Shown: one piece after another, positions 1 to 4,960 of the stretch
Numbering within the stretch: the first letter of the stretch is position 1
Layout of the letters: every line of letters begins with the position of its first letter
Source of the DNA: Syntrophomonas sp.
Lineage (GTDB): Bacteria; Bacillota; Syntrophomonadia; Syntrophomonadales; Syntrophomonadaceae
DNA length: 5,694 nucleotides
Direction of reading: 5' to 3'
Assembly (NCBI GenBank): GCA_028693695.1
Contig: JAQUUV010000146.1
Location: 1-5,694, forward strand
Position numbers and translations under genes: made by a program
The notes under the pieces: generated by a model
Told to the model about the DNA's origin: nothing
Seen by the model: the letters and a program-made list of their open reading frames with translations, nothing else
Databases searched by the model: none

Positions 1-369
1 GCTGTTTTTATCTGGGCTCCTGTTTGTGCTGGATTGCTTACTTTACAAAACGGAACCATGGTTCATATGAAATGTTTTTATACCGGTCAGGCTTCTATTG
101 TACTAGCTCTAATTTTAATGATTACAGCTGTGGTAGCTTTTTTCTCCAAAACGGATCATAACAAGATTCAATGGGTTATTGTCGCAATTGGAATTATGCT
201 TATTTCAAATACGTATGATTCCACAATTGGAATCGGTATCTGTAAAAAGACCACCATGGCATGTAATGTTACAGCGCTATGGCTCAGGGGCAGCGGCATT
301 TTGGCCATTGTAAGCGGGCTTGCGGATGTCTTTGCTAATGGCAGTAAATCCAATAAACTTACTTTATAA
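1..369 (+). CDS. DUF4418 family membrane protein, 5'-truncated by window edge
   Basis: The reading frame is open from base 1 to a TAA at 367-369, giving 122 residues without the true start, so this is the C-terminal part of the gene. Four hydrophobic stretches are visible (about residues 1-15, 29-48, 57-74 and 90-110), which fits a small four-helix inner-membrane protein. Two cysteine motifs stand out: PVC at 7-9 with MKCFYTG at 23-29, and IGICKKTTMAC at 78-88. They match what I recall of DUF4418 proteins (a Cys near the first helix, then MKC-x2-T, and a late C-x6-C with M-x-C). The function of the family is unknown. Some members, as I recall, lie beside ABC transporter genes, but the upstream neighbour is not visible here. 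The fold call is fairly sure; any role (for example metal or thiol chemistry by the paired M-x-C motifs) would be speculation. An internal TTG at 34 is not a credible start because conserved sequence continues upstream. Confidence 0.82.
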   Translation, partial: AVFIWAPVCAGLLTLQNGTMVHMKCFYTGQASIVLALILMITAVVAFFSKTDHNKIQWVIVAIGIMLISNTYDSTIGIGICKKTTMACNVTALWLRGSGILAIVSGLADVFANGSKSNKLTL

Positions 370-450
370 ATATACTTTTAAATCAAGCTACACGCATAAC
401 CAGGCTAAGCAAGTACTATTTCCATTTATTTAAGGAGGGGGGATTAACTA

Positions 451-1026
451 ATGAAAGTGGTAGGGATTAATGGTAGCGCCAGGAAGGATGGAAATACGGC
501 CATTCTCATTCGACGTGTTTTTACAGAACTTGAAAAGGAAGGCATTGACACCGAATTAATTCAACTGGCGGGCAAGAAGATTAGAGGCTGTACGGCTTGC
601 TTAAAATGCCGGGAGAATAAAGATAAGCTTTGCTCAGTTAAGAATGATTCATTTAATAAGTGTTTTGAAAAGATTTTAGAAGCCGACGGGATTATCCTGG
701 GATCACCTACCTATTTTGCCGATATGACCCCGGAAATGAAGGCCCTTATTGATCGGGCAGGTTATGTATCAAGGGCCAACGGCGATTTATTAAAACGTAA
801 GGTAGGGGCGTCTGTGTCTGCCGTGCGAAGGGCGGGAGCCATTCATACCCTTGATTCGATCAATCACCTGTTTTTAATGAGTCAAATGATCATACCCGGG
901 TCGATTTACTGGAATCTGGGTATTGGTCGAGAAAAGGGAGAAGTTGAGGCTGATAAGGAAGGTATGCAGACCATGCAGGTGCTGGGGGAAAATATGGCCT
1001 GGCTACTTAAAAAGGTTAACAGCTAA
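451..1026 (+). CDS. NADPH-dependent FMN reductase / iron-sulfur flavoprotein (flavodoxin fold)
   Basis: This 191-residue flavodoxin-fold protein begins with beta-strand KVVGING and the FMN phosphate loop GSARKDGNT (8-16). The second FMN-contact region is GSPTYFADMTPEMKALIDR (84-102), typical of the NADPH-dependent FMN reductase superfamily. Four cysteines at 47, 50, 53 and 61 form a compact C-x2-C-x2-C-x7-C motif, as in archaeal and clostridial iron-sulfur flavoproteins, where it holds a 4Fe-4S cluster that passes electrons to FMN. It is therefore probably a cytosolic electron-transfer flavoprotein; the physiological donor and acceptor are unknown. The start is supported by a long SD (AAGGAGGGGGG, 432-442) eight bases before the ATG. 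It sits just upstream of the arsR promoter, but that promoter separates it from the arsenic genes. It is not ArsH: it has the Cys cluster and lacks the ArsH N-terminal region. Family assignment is secure; the exact electron partners are not. Confidence 0.9.
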   Translation: MKVVGINGSARKDGNTAILIRRVFTELEKEGIDTELIQLAGKKIRGCTACLKCRENKDKLCSVKNDSFNKCFEKILEADGIILGSPTYFADMTPEMKALIDRAGYVSRANGDLLKRKVGASVSAVRRAGAIHTLDSINHLFLMSQMIIPGSIYWNLGIGREKGEVEADKEGMQTMQVLGENMAWLLKKVNS

Positions 1027-1069
1027 GAAAAGACCAGGTCAGGATTCCTGAGGTTATTTAAATATTGGC

Positions 1070-1098
1070 TTGATTATATCAAAATATGTTGATATAAT
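1070..1098 (+). promoter_or_regulatory. Sigma-A type promoter of arsR
   Basis: TTGATT (1070-1075) and a perfect TATAAT (1093-1098) are separated by 17 bases, an optimal core promoter. Transcription would start about seven bases after the -10, at or within a base or two of the arsR ATG at 1105, so the message would have essentially no leader. The ArsR operator occupies the spacer and the -10 element. The promoter reading is based on consensus match only. Confidence 0.75.
1073..1098 (+). promoter_or_regulatory. ArsR operator (perfect 10-bp inverted repeat)
   Basis: The arms ATTATATCAA (1073-1082) and TTGATATAAT (1089-1098) are exact reverse complements separated by six bases (AATATG). The core ATCAA-N6-TTGAT is the form known for ArsR/SmtB-family operators. 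It lies between and over the -35 and -10 elements, so bound ArsR would exclude RNA polymerase. Binding by the adjacent ArsR is inferred from position and family. Confidence 0.8.
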
Positions 1099-1104
1099 TA
1101 ATGA

Positions 1105-1422
1105 ATGGATAATGTGAAGATTTCTCAAGCATTAAGTGACCCTATTCGTTATAAAATTCTGATGATGCTGGTACGCAGCGAGAATGCGTGCTGTCCAGTT
1201 ATTAGTAATAATGCTGTAGAATCTCCTGTGGGATTATGTAATTGTGAGATTATGAATGAACTCAGCATGATTCAATCGCGGGTTTCCTACCACATGAAGG
1301 AACTGGTTGAAACCGGGTTAGTTAACGAAGAACCGCGGGGAAAGTGGAAGTATTATTTTGCCAATAGCAAAAAAATGCTGGATTATGTTGACCAATTGAA
1401 GCTGGATTTTAATTTAGAGTAG
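1105..1422 (+). CDS. arsR: ArsR-family arsenite-responsive repressor
   Basis: A 105-residue winged-helix repressor of the ArsR/SmtB family, of normal length. The N-terminal helix region ISQALSDPIRYKILMML (6-22) is the classical start of the fold. The recognition helix region SMIQSRVSYHMKELVETGLV (54-73) and the wing EEPRGKWKYYFA (75-86) follow. The As(III)-sensing site is visible as LCNCE with C45 and C47, equivalent to the C-x-C of the E. coli ArsR ELCVCDL motif. An extra CC pair (C29, C30) lies ahead of it and may supply the third thiolate. On As(III) binding the protein should leave its operator and derepress itself and arsM. An in-frame TGA directly before the ATG (1102-1104) fixes the start at ATG 1105 or GTG 1114. 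There is no SD, in contrast to nearly every other gene here. The predicted transcription start falls on the ATG, so leaderless translation is likely. Sb(III) sensing is equally possible. Confidence 0.92.
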   Translation: MDNVKISQALSDPIRYKILMMLVRSENACCPVISNNAVESPVGLCNCEIMNELSMIQSRVSYHMKELVETGLVNEEPRGKWKYYFANSKKMLDYVDQLKLDFNLE

Positions 1423-1452
1423 ATCATCGGTATTTATTTTTTTAGGCAACAC

Positions 1453-1468
1453 ATCAAAAAAAGTTGAT
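1453..1468 (+). promoter_or_regulatory. Second putative ArsR operator, in the arsR-arsM gap
   Basis: ATCAA (1453-1457) and TTGAT (1464-1468) are separated by six bases (AAAAAG), the same core and spacing as the operator in front of arsR. It lies in the 139-base gap between arsR and arsM. I could not find a convincing -35/-10 pair around it, so it could repress a weak arsM promoter, act as a roadblock to readthrough from arsR, or be a secondary site for ArsR. Confidence 0.55.
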
Positions 1469-1561
1469 CAAACATTGTTCCCCCGGCCGCGAAAAAACCT
1501 GGATGAAATAATAGTGAAAGTAATCTAAGGAGACAACTAATAAAATTAGGAGGGATTAATA

Positions 1562-2380
1562 ATGGCAGAAGACATTAGAGAAGTAGTCCGGCAGAAGTAT
1601 GCTCAAGCAATAACCCTTAAGACAGGGTGTTGTGGGGATGGAAAATCAAGCACTAGTTGTTGTTGTGGAGACCCACTAAATAAGACTGATATTATCACCA
1701 GTGATTTATACCAATCAGGGGATATGGAAGGCCTACCGGAAGATATGGTAGCTGCCTCATTTGGTTGTGGGAATCCTACCCTGTTGGCCCAGTTAAATGA
1801 CGGGGAAGTAGTACTTGACCTAGGGAGTGGAGCCGGTCTGGATGTGCTTTTATCTGCAAAACGGGTAGGCCCTCAGGGGAAAGCCTATGGTCTGGATATG
1901 ACCGATGAAATGCTGGCTGTCGCCAGAGCGAACCAGACTAGATCAGGAATTAATAATGCGGAGTTTCTGAAAGGGCATATTGAAGATATTCCCTTGGCGG
2001 ATAATACGGTAGATGTGATTATTTCAAACTGTGTTATCAACCTCTCGGCGGACAAGGATCAGGTATTCAAAGAAGCCTATCGGGTGCTGAAATCTGGTGG
2101 GAGGCTGGCGGTAGCAGATATAGTGCTCACTAGATCCCTACCTAACAAGATCCAACAGGATCTCCTTGCCTGGGCGGGCTGTATAGCCGGAGCGCTCCTG
2201 TTGGACGAATACCGGAGAAAATTAGCGGTGGTCGGTTTTACGGACATTGAAATCGAAATTATCCGTTCTTATGACATATCTAGCCTGTCCGGCCAGGTAG
2301 TGACGATTGATTTATCGGCCAGCGAACTGGAGGATATGAATGGAGCGGTGCTGAGCGCCTTCATCCGGGCGAAAAAATAG
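1562..2380 (+). CDS. arsM: Arsenite S-adenosylmethionine methyltransferase
   Basis: ArsM transfers methyl groups from SAM to thiol-bound As(III), making mono-, di- and trimethylated arsenicals in the cytosol; the end product is volatile. The 272-residue length is usual for bacterial ArsM. SAM motif I is VLDLGSGAGLD (84-94), with the acidic ribose contact in GLDMTDEML (110-118). The expected arsenic-binding cysteines are present: C69 in SFGCGNP, C157 in SNCVINL and C207 in AGCIAGAL, corresponding to the three essential cysteines of algal ArsM. The N-terminus carries an extra cysteine cluster (C23, C24, C33, C34, C35) of the type often seen in bacterial ArsM, perhaps a thiol handover site. The ATG has an SD, AGGAGGG (1548-1554), seven bases upstream. 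A second purine-rich stretch, AAGGAG, lies near 1527 with no start codon after it. It follows arsR on the same strand with a second operator core in the gap, so ArsR control is very likely. Confidence 0.95.
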   Translation: MAEDIREVVRQKYAQAITLKTGCCGDGKSSTSCCCGDPLNKTDIITSDLYQSGDMEGLPEDMVAASFGCGNPTLLAQLNDGEVVLDLGSGAGLDVLLSAKRVGPQGKAYGLDMTDEMLAVARANQTRSGINNAEFLKGHIEDIPLADNTVDVIISNCVINLSADKDQVFKEAYRVLKSGGRLAVADIVLTRSLPNKIQQDLLAWAGCIAGALLLDEYRRKLAVVGFTDIEIEIIRSYDISSLSGQVVTIDLSASELEDMNGAVLSAFIRAKK

Positions 2381-2389
2381 GCTCAGGGC

Positions 2390-2419
2390 CGATGCTACGC
2401 GTAAAGCTAAGTAGCATCG
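2390..2419. terminator. Inverted repeat between convergent arsM and hydrolase genes
   Basis: The 9-bp arms CGATGCTAC (2390-2398) and GTAGCATCG (2411-2419) are perfect reverse complements around a 12-base loop. The right arm contains the last codons and part of the stop region of the minus-strand hydrolase. The position between two converging genes suggests a bidirectional terminator, but neither strand shows a U tract after the stem, so intrinsic termination would be weak or factor-dependent. Confidence 0.45.
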
Positions 2420-3246
2420 TTGTACCGGTCAAGCCAGGCTGTTATATGTGCGAGGACCTCGGCTCGATTGACATCGTCGAAGGGACGGTGCAGGGTTTGC
2501 TCGTACTCATGGTGTTCCATTTCCTCGAAAATTAAAGAATTAAGGAATTGTCGATTAAACGGGGCTGGGGTGATTGTATCACCCAATCCGTATAGCATCA
2601 GTAATGGCACCTGCAGATCAGAGGCATGTGCCCTCACCCAGTTTCGAGAGTTAAGAAATTCTCGCCATAACGTTAGGGTCATTTGTTCATGGCGTAATGG
2701 GTCAGCAGCCAAGATTTCCACGACCTCTGTATCACGAGTGAGTTTGGCGTAGTCGGGCTGAGACTTAAGAGTGAAGTTGGGTTTTAAGTAAGCAAGCGCG
2801 CGGAATAACATTACTTTTAATGGAGATAGCCTTGAGTAACCCAGTGCTGGACTGGTGGAGATAATCCCGCTGAGATCCTCTGGGTGTCTCAAGGCATATT
2901 CAATACTAATCAAACCACCCAAGCTGTGTCCGAGTAAATAGACTGATTTTTCACCCTCAATGTGTTTGACCCAACTAACGAATGCTTGGAGGTCACCCTG
3001 GAAGTCAGACCAGTGTTGGATATGGCCTCGAATTCCGGGGGAGCGACCGTGTCCCCTCAGGTCGAAGCCGTACCAAGCATATCCTGCAGGAACAAGATGT
3101 TTAATGATGTTGCGAAGCCCGCCACTATGATCACCGTGTCCGTGCACGCCAACGACTACAGCCCGAGGAGGGCTGGTAGGGTGCCACGATTGGTAATAAA
3201 GTTCCATATCTCTGGTGCCTAGAAAAGTACCTTCATTGTGCAGCAA
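2407..3246 (-). CDS. Alpha/beta hydrolase, monoacylglycerol lipase / lysophospholipase-like
   Basis: A 279-residue serine hydrolase of the serine-aminopeptidase S33 / Hydrolase_4 type, close in layout to monoacylglycerol lipases and lysophospholipase PldB. Visible elements are the oxyanion-hole stretch GVHGHGDHSGG (33-43), FDLRGHGRSPG (61-71), the nucleophile elbow GHSLGG with Ser108, the acid Asp223 in YGLGDTITP, and His253 in TLHRPF, so the triad is complete. There is no signal peptide, so it acts in the cytosol, probably on acyl glycerols or other carboxyl esters; the natural substrate cannot be read from sequence. The start is TTG at 3246-3244. A TGA lies two codons upstream in frame, an AGGAGG (3261-3256) sits nine bases before it, and family similarity (GTF..trD.ELYYQSW) runs into the first residues. 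The ATG at codon 14 has no SD. It follows the DUF2325 gene by 39 bases and is probably co-transcribed from the promoter at 3615-3643. Confidence 0.9.
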   Translation of the reverse strand: MLHNEGTFLGTRDMELYYQSWHPTSPPRAVVVGVHGHGDHSGGLRNIIKHLVPAGYAWYGFDLRGHGRSPGIRGHIQHWSDFQGDLQAFVSWVKHIEGEKSVYLLGHSLGGLISIEYALRHPEDLSGIISTSPALGYSRLSPLKVMLFRALAYLKPNFTLKSQPDYAKLTRDTEVVEILAADPLRHEQMTLTLWREFLNSRNWVRAHASDLQVPLLMLYGLGDTITPAPFNRQFLNSLIFEEMEHHEYEQTLHRPFDDVNRAEVLAHITAWLDRYNDAT

Positions 3247-3255
3247 AACTCATTT

Positions 3256-3261
3256 CCTCCT
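3256..3261 (-). promoter_or_regulatory. Ribosome binding site deciding the TTG start of the hydrolase
   Basis: On the minus strand this reads AGGAGG, nine bases before the TTG at 3246. An ATG three bases after it is in another frame and gives only six codons (MSFAAQ) before a stop overlapping the hydrolase start region. The TTG is the first usable start in the hydrolase frame. Confidence 0.65.
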
Positions 3262-3285
3262 AAAAAGACAAAATTTCATATACTA

Positions 3286-3546
3286 TCAACTGGATCGATA
3301 GGTTGTACTGCGTTTGCTGAATATTATGGGGATACGAACTGCTTTAGCCTGACGCTTTATGTTATACATCAAACGATGATTCAGGAAATCACAAAAGAGA
3401 ATTATGGTATCGACATTTTTAGGAATTGCTTTTGTTTGGTATGACTTCTTGCGTCCGCTCCAGTGAATAATCTCTTGAACTCCTTCACTATGTAGTTTTC
3501 CAGGTATATTTCCTAGACGGTCAGCACCCACAATAAGAATAGCCAT
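3286..3546 (-). CDS. DUF2325 domain protein
   Basis: A small 86-residue protein that starts MAILIVGADRLGNIPGKL, continues with EIIHWSGRK and ends near IPIIFSKRSTTYRSS. This is the pattern of DUF2325 proteins of Firmicutes: a short Rossmann-like beta-strand with VGgD.LGNI, then HisGRK, then a DF.NH motif (here CDFLNHRLM), then IP.IFs.RS. The function of the family is not known. The call rests on recognised sequence pattern. ATG 3546 is preferred: AGGTGA just upstream on the minus strand is a reasonable SD. A GTG three codons earlier (3555) lies inside that SD and is less likely. It is the first gene of a minus-strand pair with the alpha/beta hydrolase, and a strong promoter lies about 60 bases upstream of its start. 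Confidence 0.82.
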   Translation of the reverse strand: MAILIVGADRLGNIPGKLHSEGVQEIIHWSGRKKSYQTKAIPKNVDTIILFCDFLNHRLMYNIKRQAKAVRIPIIFSKRSTTYRSS

Positions 3547-3614
3547 TATAATCACCTTTCTAACTCACTTATAAATAACCTACAATATAGATTGAAATAC
3601 TAGGACATAGATGC

Positions 3615-3643
3615 ATTTTAAATCCCGAGGTTCCGCCTGTCAA
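3615..3643 (-). promoter_or_regulatory. Sigma-A promoter of the DUF2325-hydrolase operon
   Basis: On the minus strand a perfect TTGACA (3643-3638) and TAAAAT (3620-3615, five of six) are separated by exactly 17 bases, close to an ideal housekeeping promoter. Transcription should begin near 3608, leaving a leader of about 60 bases before the ATG at 3546. The spacer is noticeably GC-rich within an AT-rich gap. No clear operator palindrome was found over it. Confidence 0.75.
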
Positions 3644-3857
3644 TATATTTTTATAAAATACATGGGAATAGTAGATTATAATTTCAGTTAGATATTTTGT
3701 GATATTAGAAACTACATATTTAAATAGGCTAATTGATTATGAACGAAGACAAGAATAGATATTATAATAGTGTTGATATGTTCGTGGGCAATTGAACAGA
3801 GGTTATTCTGTATATCAATAAATGGCGGGTAGGGATATTATAAAGGAGGTCAACTAA
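3644..3857 (+). promoter_or_regulatory. AT-rich divergent intergenic region with weak promoter candidate for the flavoprotein
   Basis: The gap between the divergent DUF2325 and flavoprotein genes (3547-3857) holds the minus-strand promoter listed separately and, in this part, no gene. A good -10, TATAAT (3763-3768), points toward the flavoprotein but has only a poor -35 (TGAACG, 3740-3745). Another weak pair is TTGTGA (3697-3702) with TTAAAT (3720-3725). TTGATAT (3773-3779) and ATATCAA (3812-3818) form a 7-bp inverted repeat with a 32-base loop. A strong SD, AAGGAGGT (3843-3850), ends the region. Confidence 0.35.
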
Positions 3858-4391
3858 ATGGCCAAGACTGTTGGGGTCGGTATTACCGGGGGGATTGCTG
3901 CTTATAAAATAGTTGACCTGGTCAGTAAATTGAAAAAAGATGATCTGGATGTCGTGGTAATGATGACCAAGGGAGCGTGTCAATTTATAAATCCCTTAAC
4001 TTTCAGAAGTCTTACCGGCAGGGAAGTGGTAACTGACCTGTGGGCTAAACCTCGAGAATACAAAGTTCAGCATATGAGTATCGCTCAACAAATTGATTTG
4101 CTCGTAATTGTTCCTGCAACGGCTAATTTTATCGCCAAAATGGCTATGGGATTGGCTAATGATTTTTTGTCTACCTTGGTTCTAGCCAATACAGCATCTG
4201 TTTTGGTGGTACCATCCATGAATACCAACATGTATAAGAATCAAATTGTACAGGAAAACATTAGAACTCTGCTGAGTTGCGGATACCATGTTATGGAACC
4301 CGACAGCGGCCTTTTGGCCAACGGTGAGATTGGTAAAGGCAGGCTGCCAGGTATTGAAAATATATATCAAGAAATTATTGAGATCCTGTAA
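3858..4391 (+). CDS. Stand-alone HFCD-family flavoprotein (CoaC/Dfp N-domain homologue, catalytic Cys replaced)
   Basis: A 177-residue protein matching the FMN-binding decarboxylase domain of CoaBC (phosphopantothenoylcysteine decarboxylase) and the wider homo-oligomeric flavin-containing Cys decarboxylase (HFCD) family. Visible are the FMN loop GITGGIAAYK (8-17), the active-site His72 in HMSIA, PATAN (86-90), and PSMNTNMY (119-126) with Asn122, the PxMNxxMW motif. The substrate clamp region reads GLLANGEIGKGR (151-162). In CoaC enzymes this is G-x-LACG-x2-G-x-GR, and its Cys (Cys158 in E. coli Dfp) is needed to reduce the aminoenethiol intermediate; here residue 155 is Asn. The usual ADDLL is also ANDFL. 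No CoaB synthetase domain follows, although most bacteria fuse the two. It may be a paralogue that decarboxylates a different thiol substrate, as EpiD-type LanD enzymes do, or a CoaC with altered chemistry. An SD, AAGGAGGT (3843-3850), supports the ATG. The CoA role should not be assumed. Confidence 0.82.
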   Translation: MAKTVGVGITGGIAAYKIVDLVSKLKKDDLDVVVMMTKGACQFINPLTFRSLTGREVVTDLWAKPREYKVQHMSIAQQIDLLVIVPATANFIAKMAMGLANDFLSTLVLANTASVLVVPSMNTNMYKNQIVQENIRTLLSCGYHVMEPDSGLLANGEIGKGRLPGIENIYQEIIEIL

Positions 4392-4419
4392 AAAATATTA
4401 ATTATTTTCTATTTTGCAG

Positions 4420-4448
4420 TTGACAATATGTCTTGAGTTAATTAATAT
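4420..4448 (+). promoter_or_regulatory. Promoter of the Rrf2-family regulator gene
   Basis: A perfect -35 TTGACA (4420-4425) and a fair -10 TAATAT (4443-4448, four of six) are spaced by 17 bases. Transcription should start around 4455, inside the palindrome at 4451-4469. It begins 28 bases after the flavoprotein stop, so the regulator has its own promoter. Confidence 0.7.
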
Positions 4449-4450
4449 GG

Positions 4451-4469
4451 TACTATCCTGATAGGATTA
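4451..4469 (+). promoter_or_regulatory. Candidate Rrf2 operator (ATCCT-N3-AGGAT)
   Basis: ATCCT (4455-4459) and AGGAT (4463-4467) are exact inverted arms around GAT, located at the predicted transcription start of the regulator gene. A related 19-base sequence lies before metY (4961-4979). Autoregulation through this site is inferred from its place and symmetry. Confidence 0.5.
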
Positions 4470-4493
4470 CTTGGCATTAAGGGGGTGTTATGG

Positions 4494-4940
4494 ATGCAAA
4501 TATCTACCCGAGGAAGATATGGCTTGAGGGCTATGGTGGATCTTGCTATATATTCGGTTGATGAATATGTAGCTCTGAATAACATAGCGGAAAGACAGAA
4601 CATATCAGAAAGCTACCTGGAACAACTTTTCTCGGCACTGAGGAAAGGTGGCCTGGTAAAGAGTATAAAGGGTTCCCAAGGAGGGTATGCTTTGGCATAT
4701 TCCCCTTCCAAAATAACAGTTGGTGCTGTGCTAAGATTACTGGAAGGAAAGCTATTTTCAGTTGCTGAATCTTCTGAAAATGAAATAGTAAATAATACGA
4801 TAGAATACTGCCTGTCAGAAAATGTATGGGAAAAGATAAATGCTAGTATATGTAGCATTGTTGATTCCATAACCCTGGAGGATTTAGTTGATCGATATAA
4901 AACCATGAATGGTAGTATATCACGAATGTTTTACATCTAA
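4494..4940 (+). CDS. Rrf2-family transcriptional regulator, CymR-like (no Fe-S cysteines)
   Basis: A 148-residue winged-helix regulator of the Rrf2 family. The signature is complete: MQISTRGRYGLRAMVDLA at the N-terminus, IAERQNISESYLEQLFSALRKGGLV (31-55) with the helix-turn-helix, and the wing SIKGSQGGYALA (57-68). The C-terminal half lacks the three-cysteine cluster of IscR; only C106 and C120 are present and they are 14 residues apart. It is therefore unlikely to hold an Fe-S cluster in the IscR way and resembles CymR, which controls sulfur and cysteine metabolism in Bacillales. The neighbour metY, 66 bases downstream, fits a sulfur role. The start is ATG 4494, preceded by AAGGGGG (4479-4485) with eight bases between. 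A GTG three codons earlier (4485) lies inside that SD. It has its own promoter and a palindrome at the transcription start. The effector is unknown. Confidence 0.88.
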   Translation: MQISTRGRYGLRAMVDLAIYSVDEYVALNNIAERQNISESYLEQLFSALRKGGLVKSIKGSQGGYALAYSPSKITVGAVLRLLEGKLFSVAESSENEIVNNTIEYCLSENVWEKINASICSIVDSITLEDLVDRYKTMNGSISRMFYI

Positions 4941-4960
4941 AATTTTTTAAAAATAAAGTC

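Noticed and set aside
1039..1051. Short palindrome TCAGGATTCCTGA after the flavoprotein gene as a terminator
   Set aside because: The stem is only about five base pairs and is followed by GGTTATTTAAAT, not a U tract; too weak to call.
1101..1103. ATG four bases before the arsR start as an alternative start
   Set aside because: It is out of frame and reaches a stop after three codons; the ArsR fold needs the 1105 frame.
2420..3222. Plus-strand open frames across the hydrolase gene (2420-2752 and 2962-3222)
   Set aside because: They lie antisense to a gene with a complete catalytic triad and encode compositionally odd, unrecognisable proteins.
3238..3444. Plus-strand open frame opposite the DUF2325 gene
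   Set aside because: It overlaps a recognisable minus-strand family and has no SD or recognisable domain.
3762..3983. Minus-strand open frame over the flavoprotein start
   Set aside because: It is antisense to conserved FMN-loop codons and shows no known domain.
4389..4411. AT-only inverted repeat (AAAATA/TATTTT) after the flavoprotein as a terminator
   Set aside because: An A/T-only stem is too unstable to support an intrinsic terminator call.
4485..4487. GTG as the start of the Rrf2 regulator
   Set aside because: It falls inside the SD sequence; ATG 4494 gives the canonical MQISTRGRYG start.
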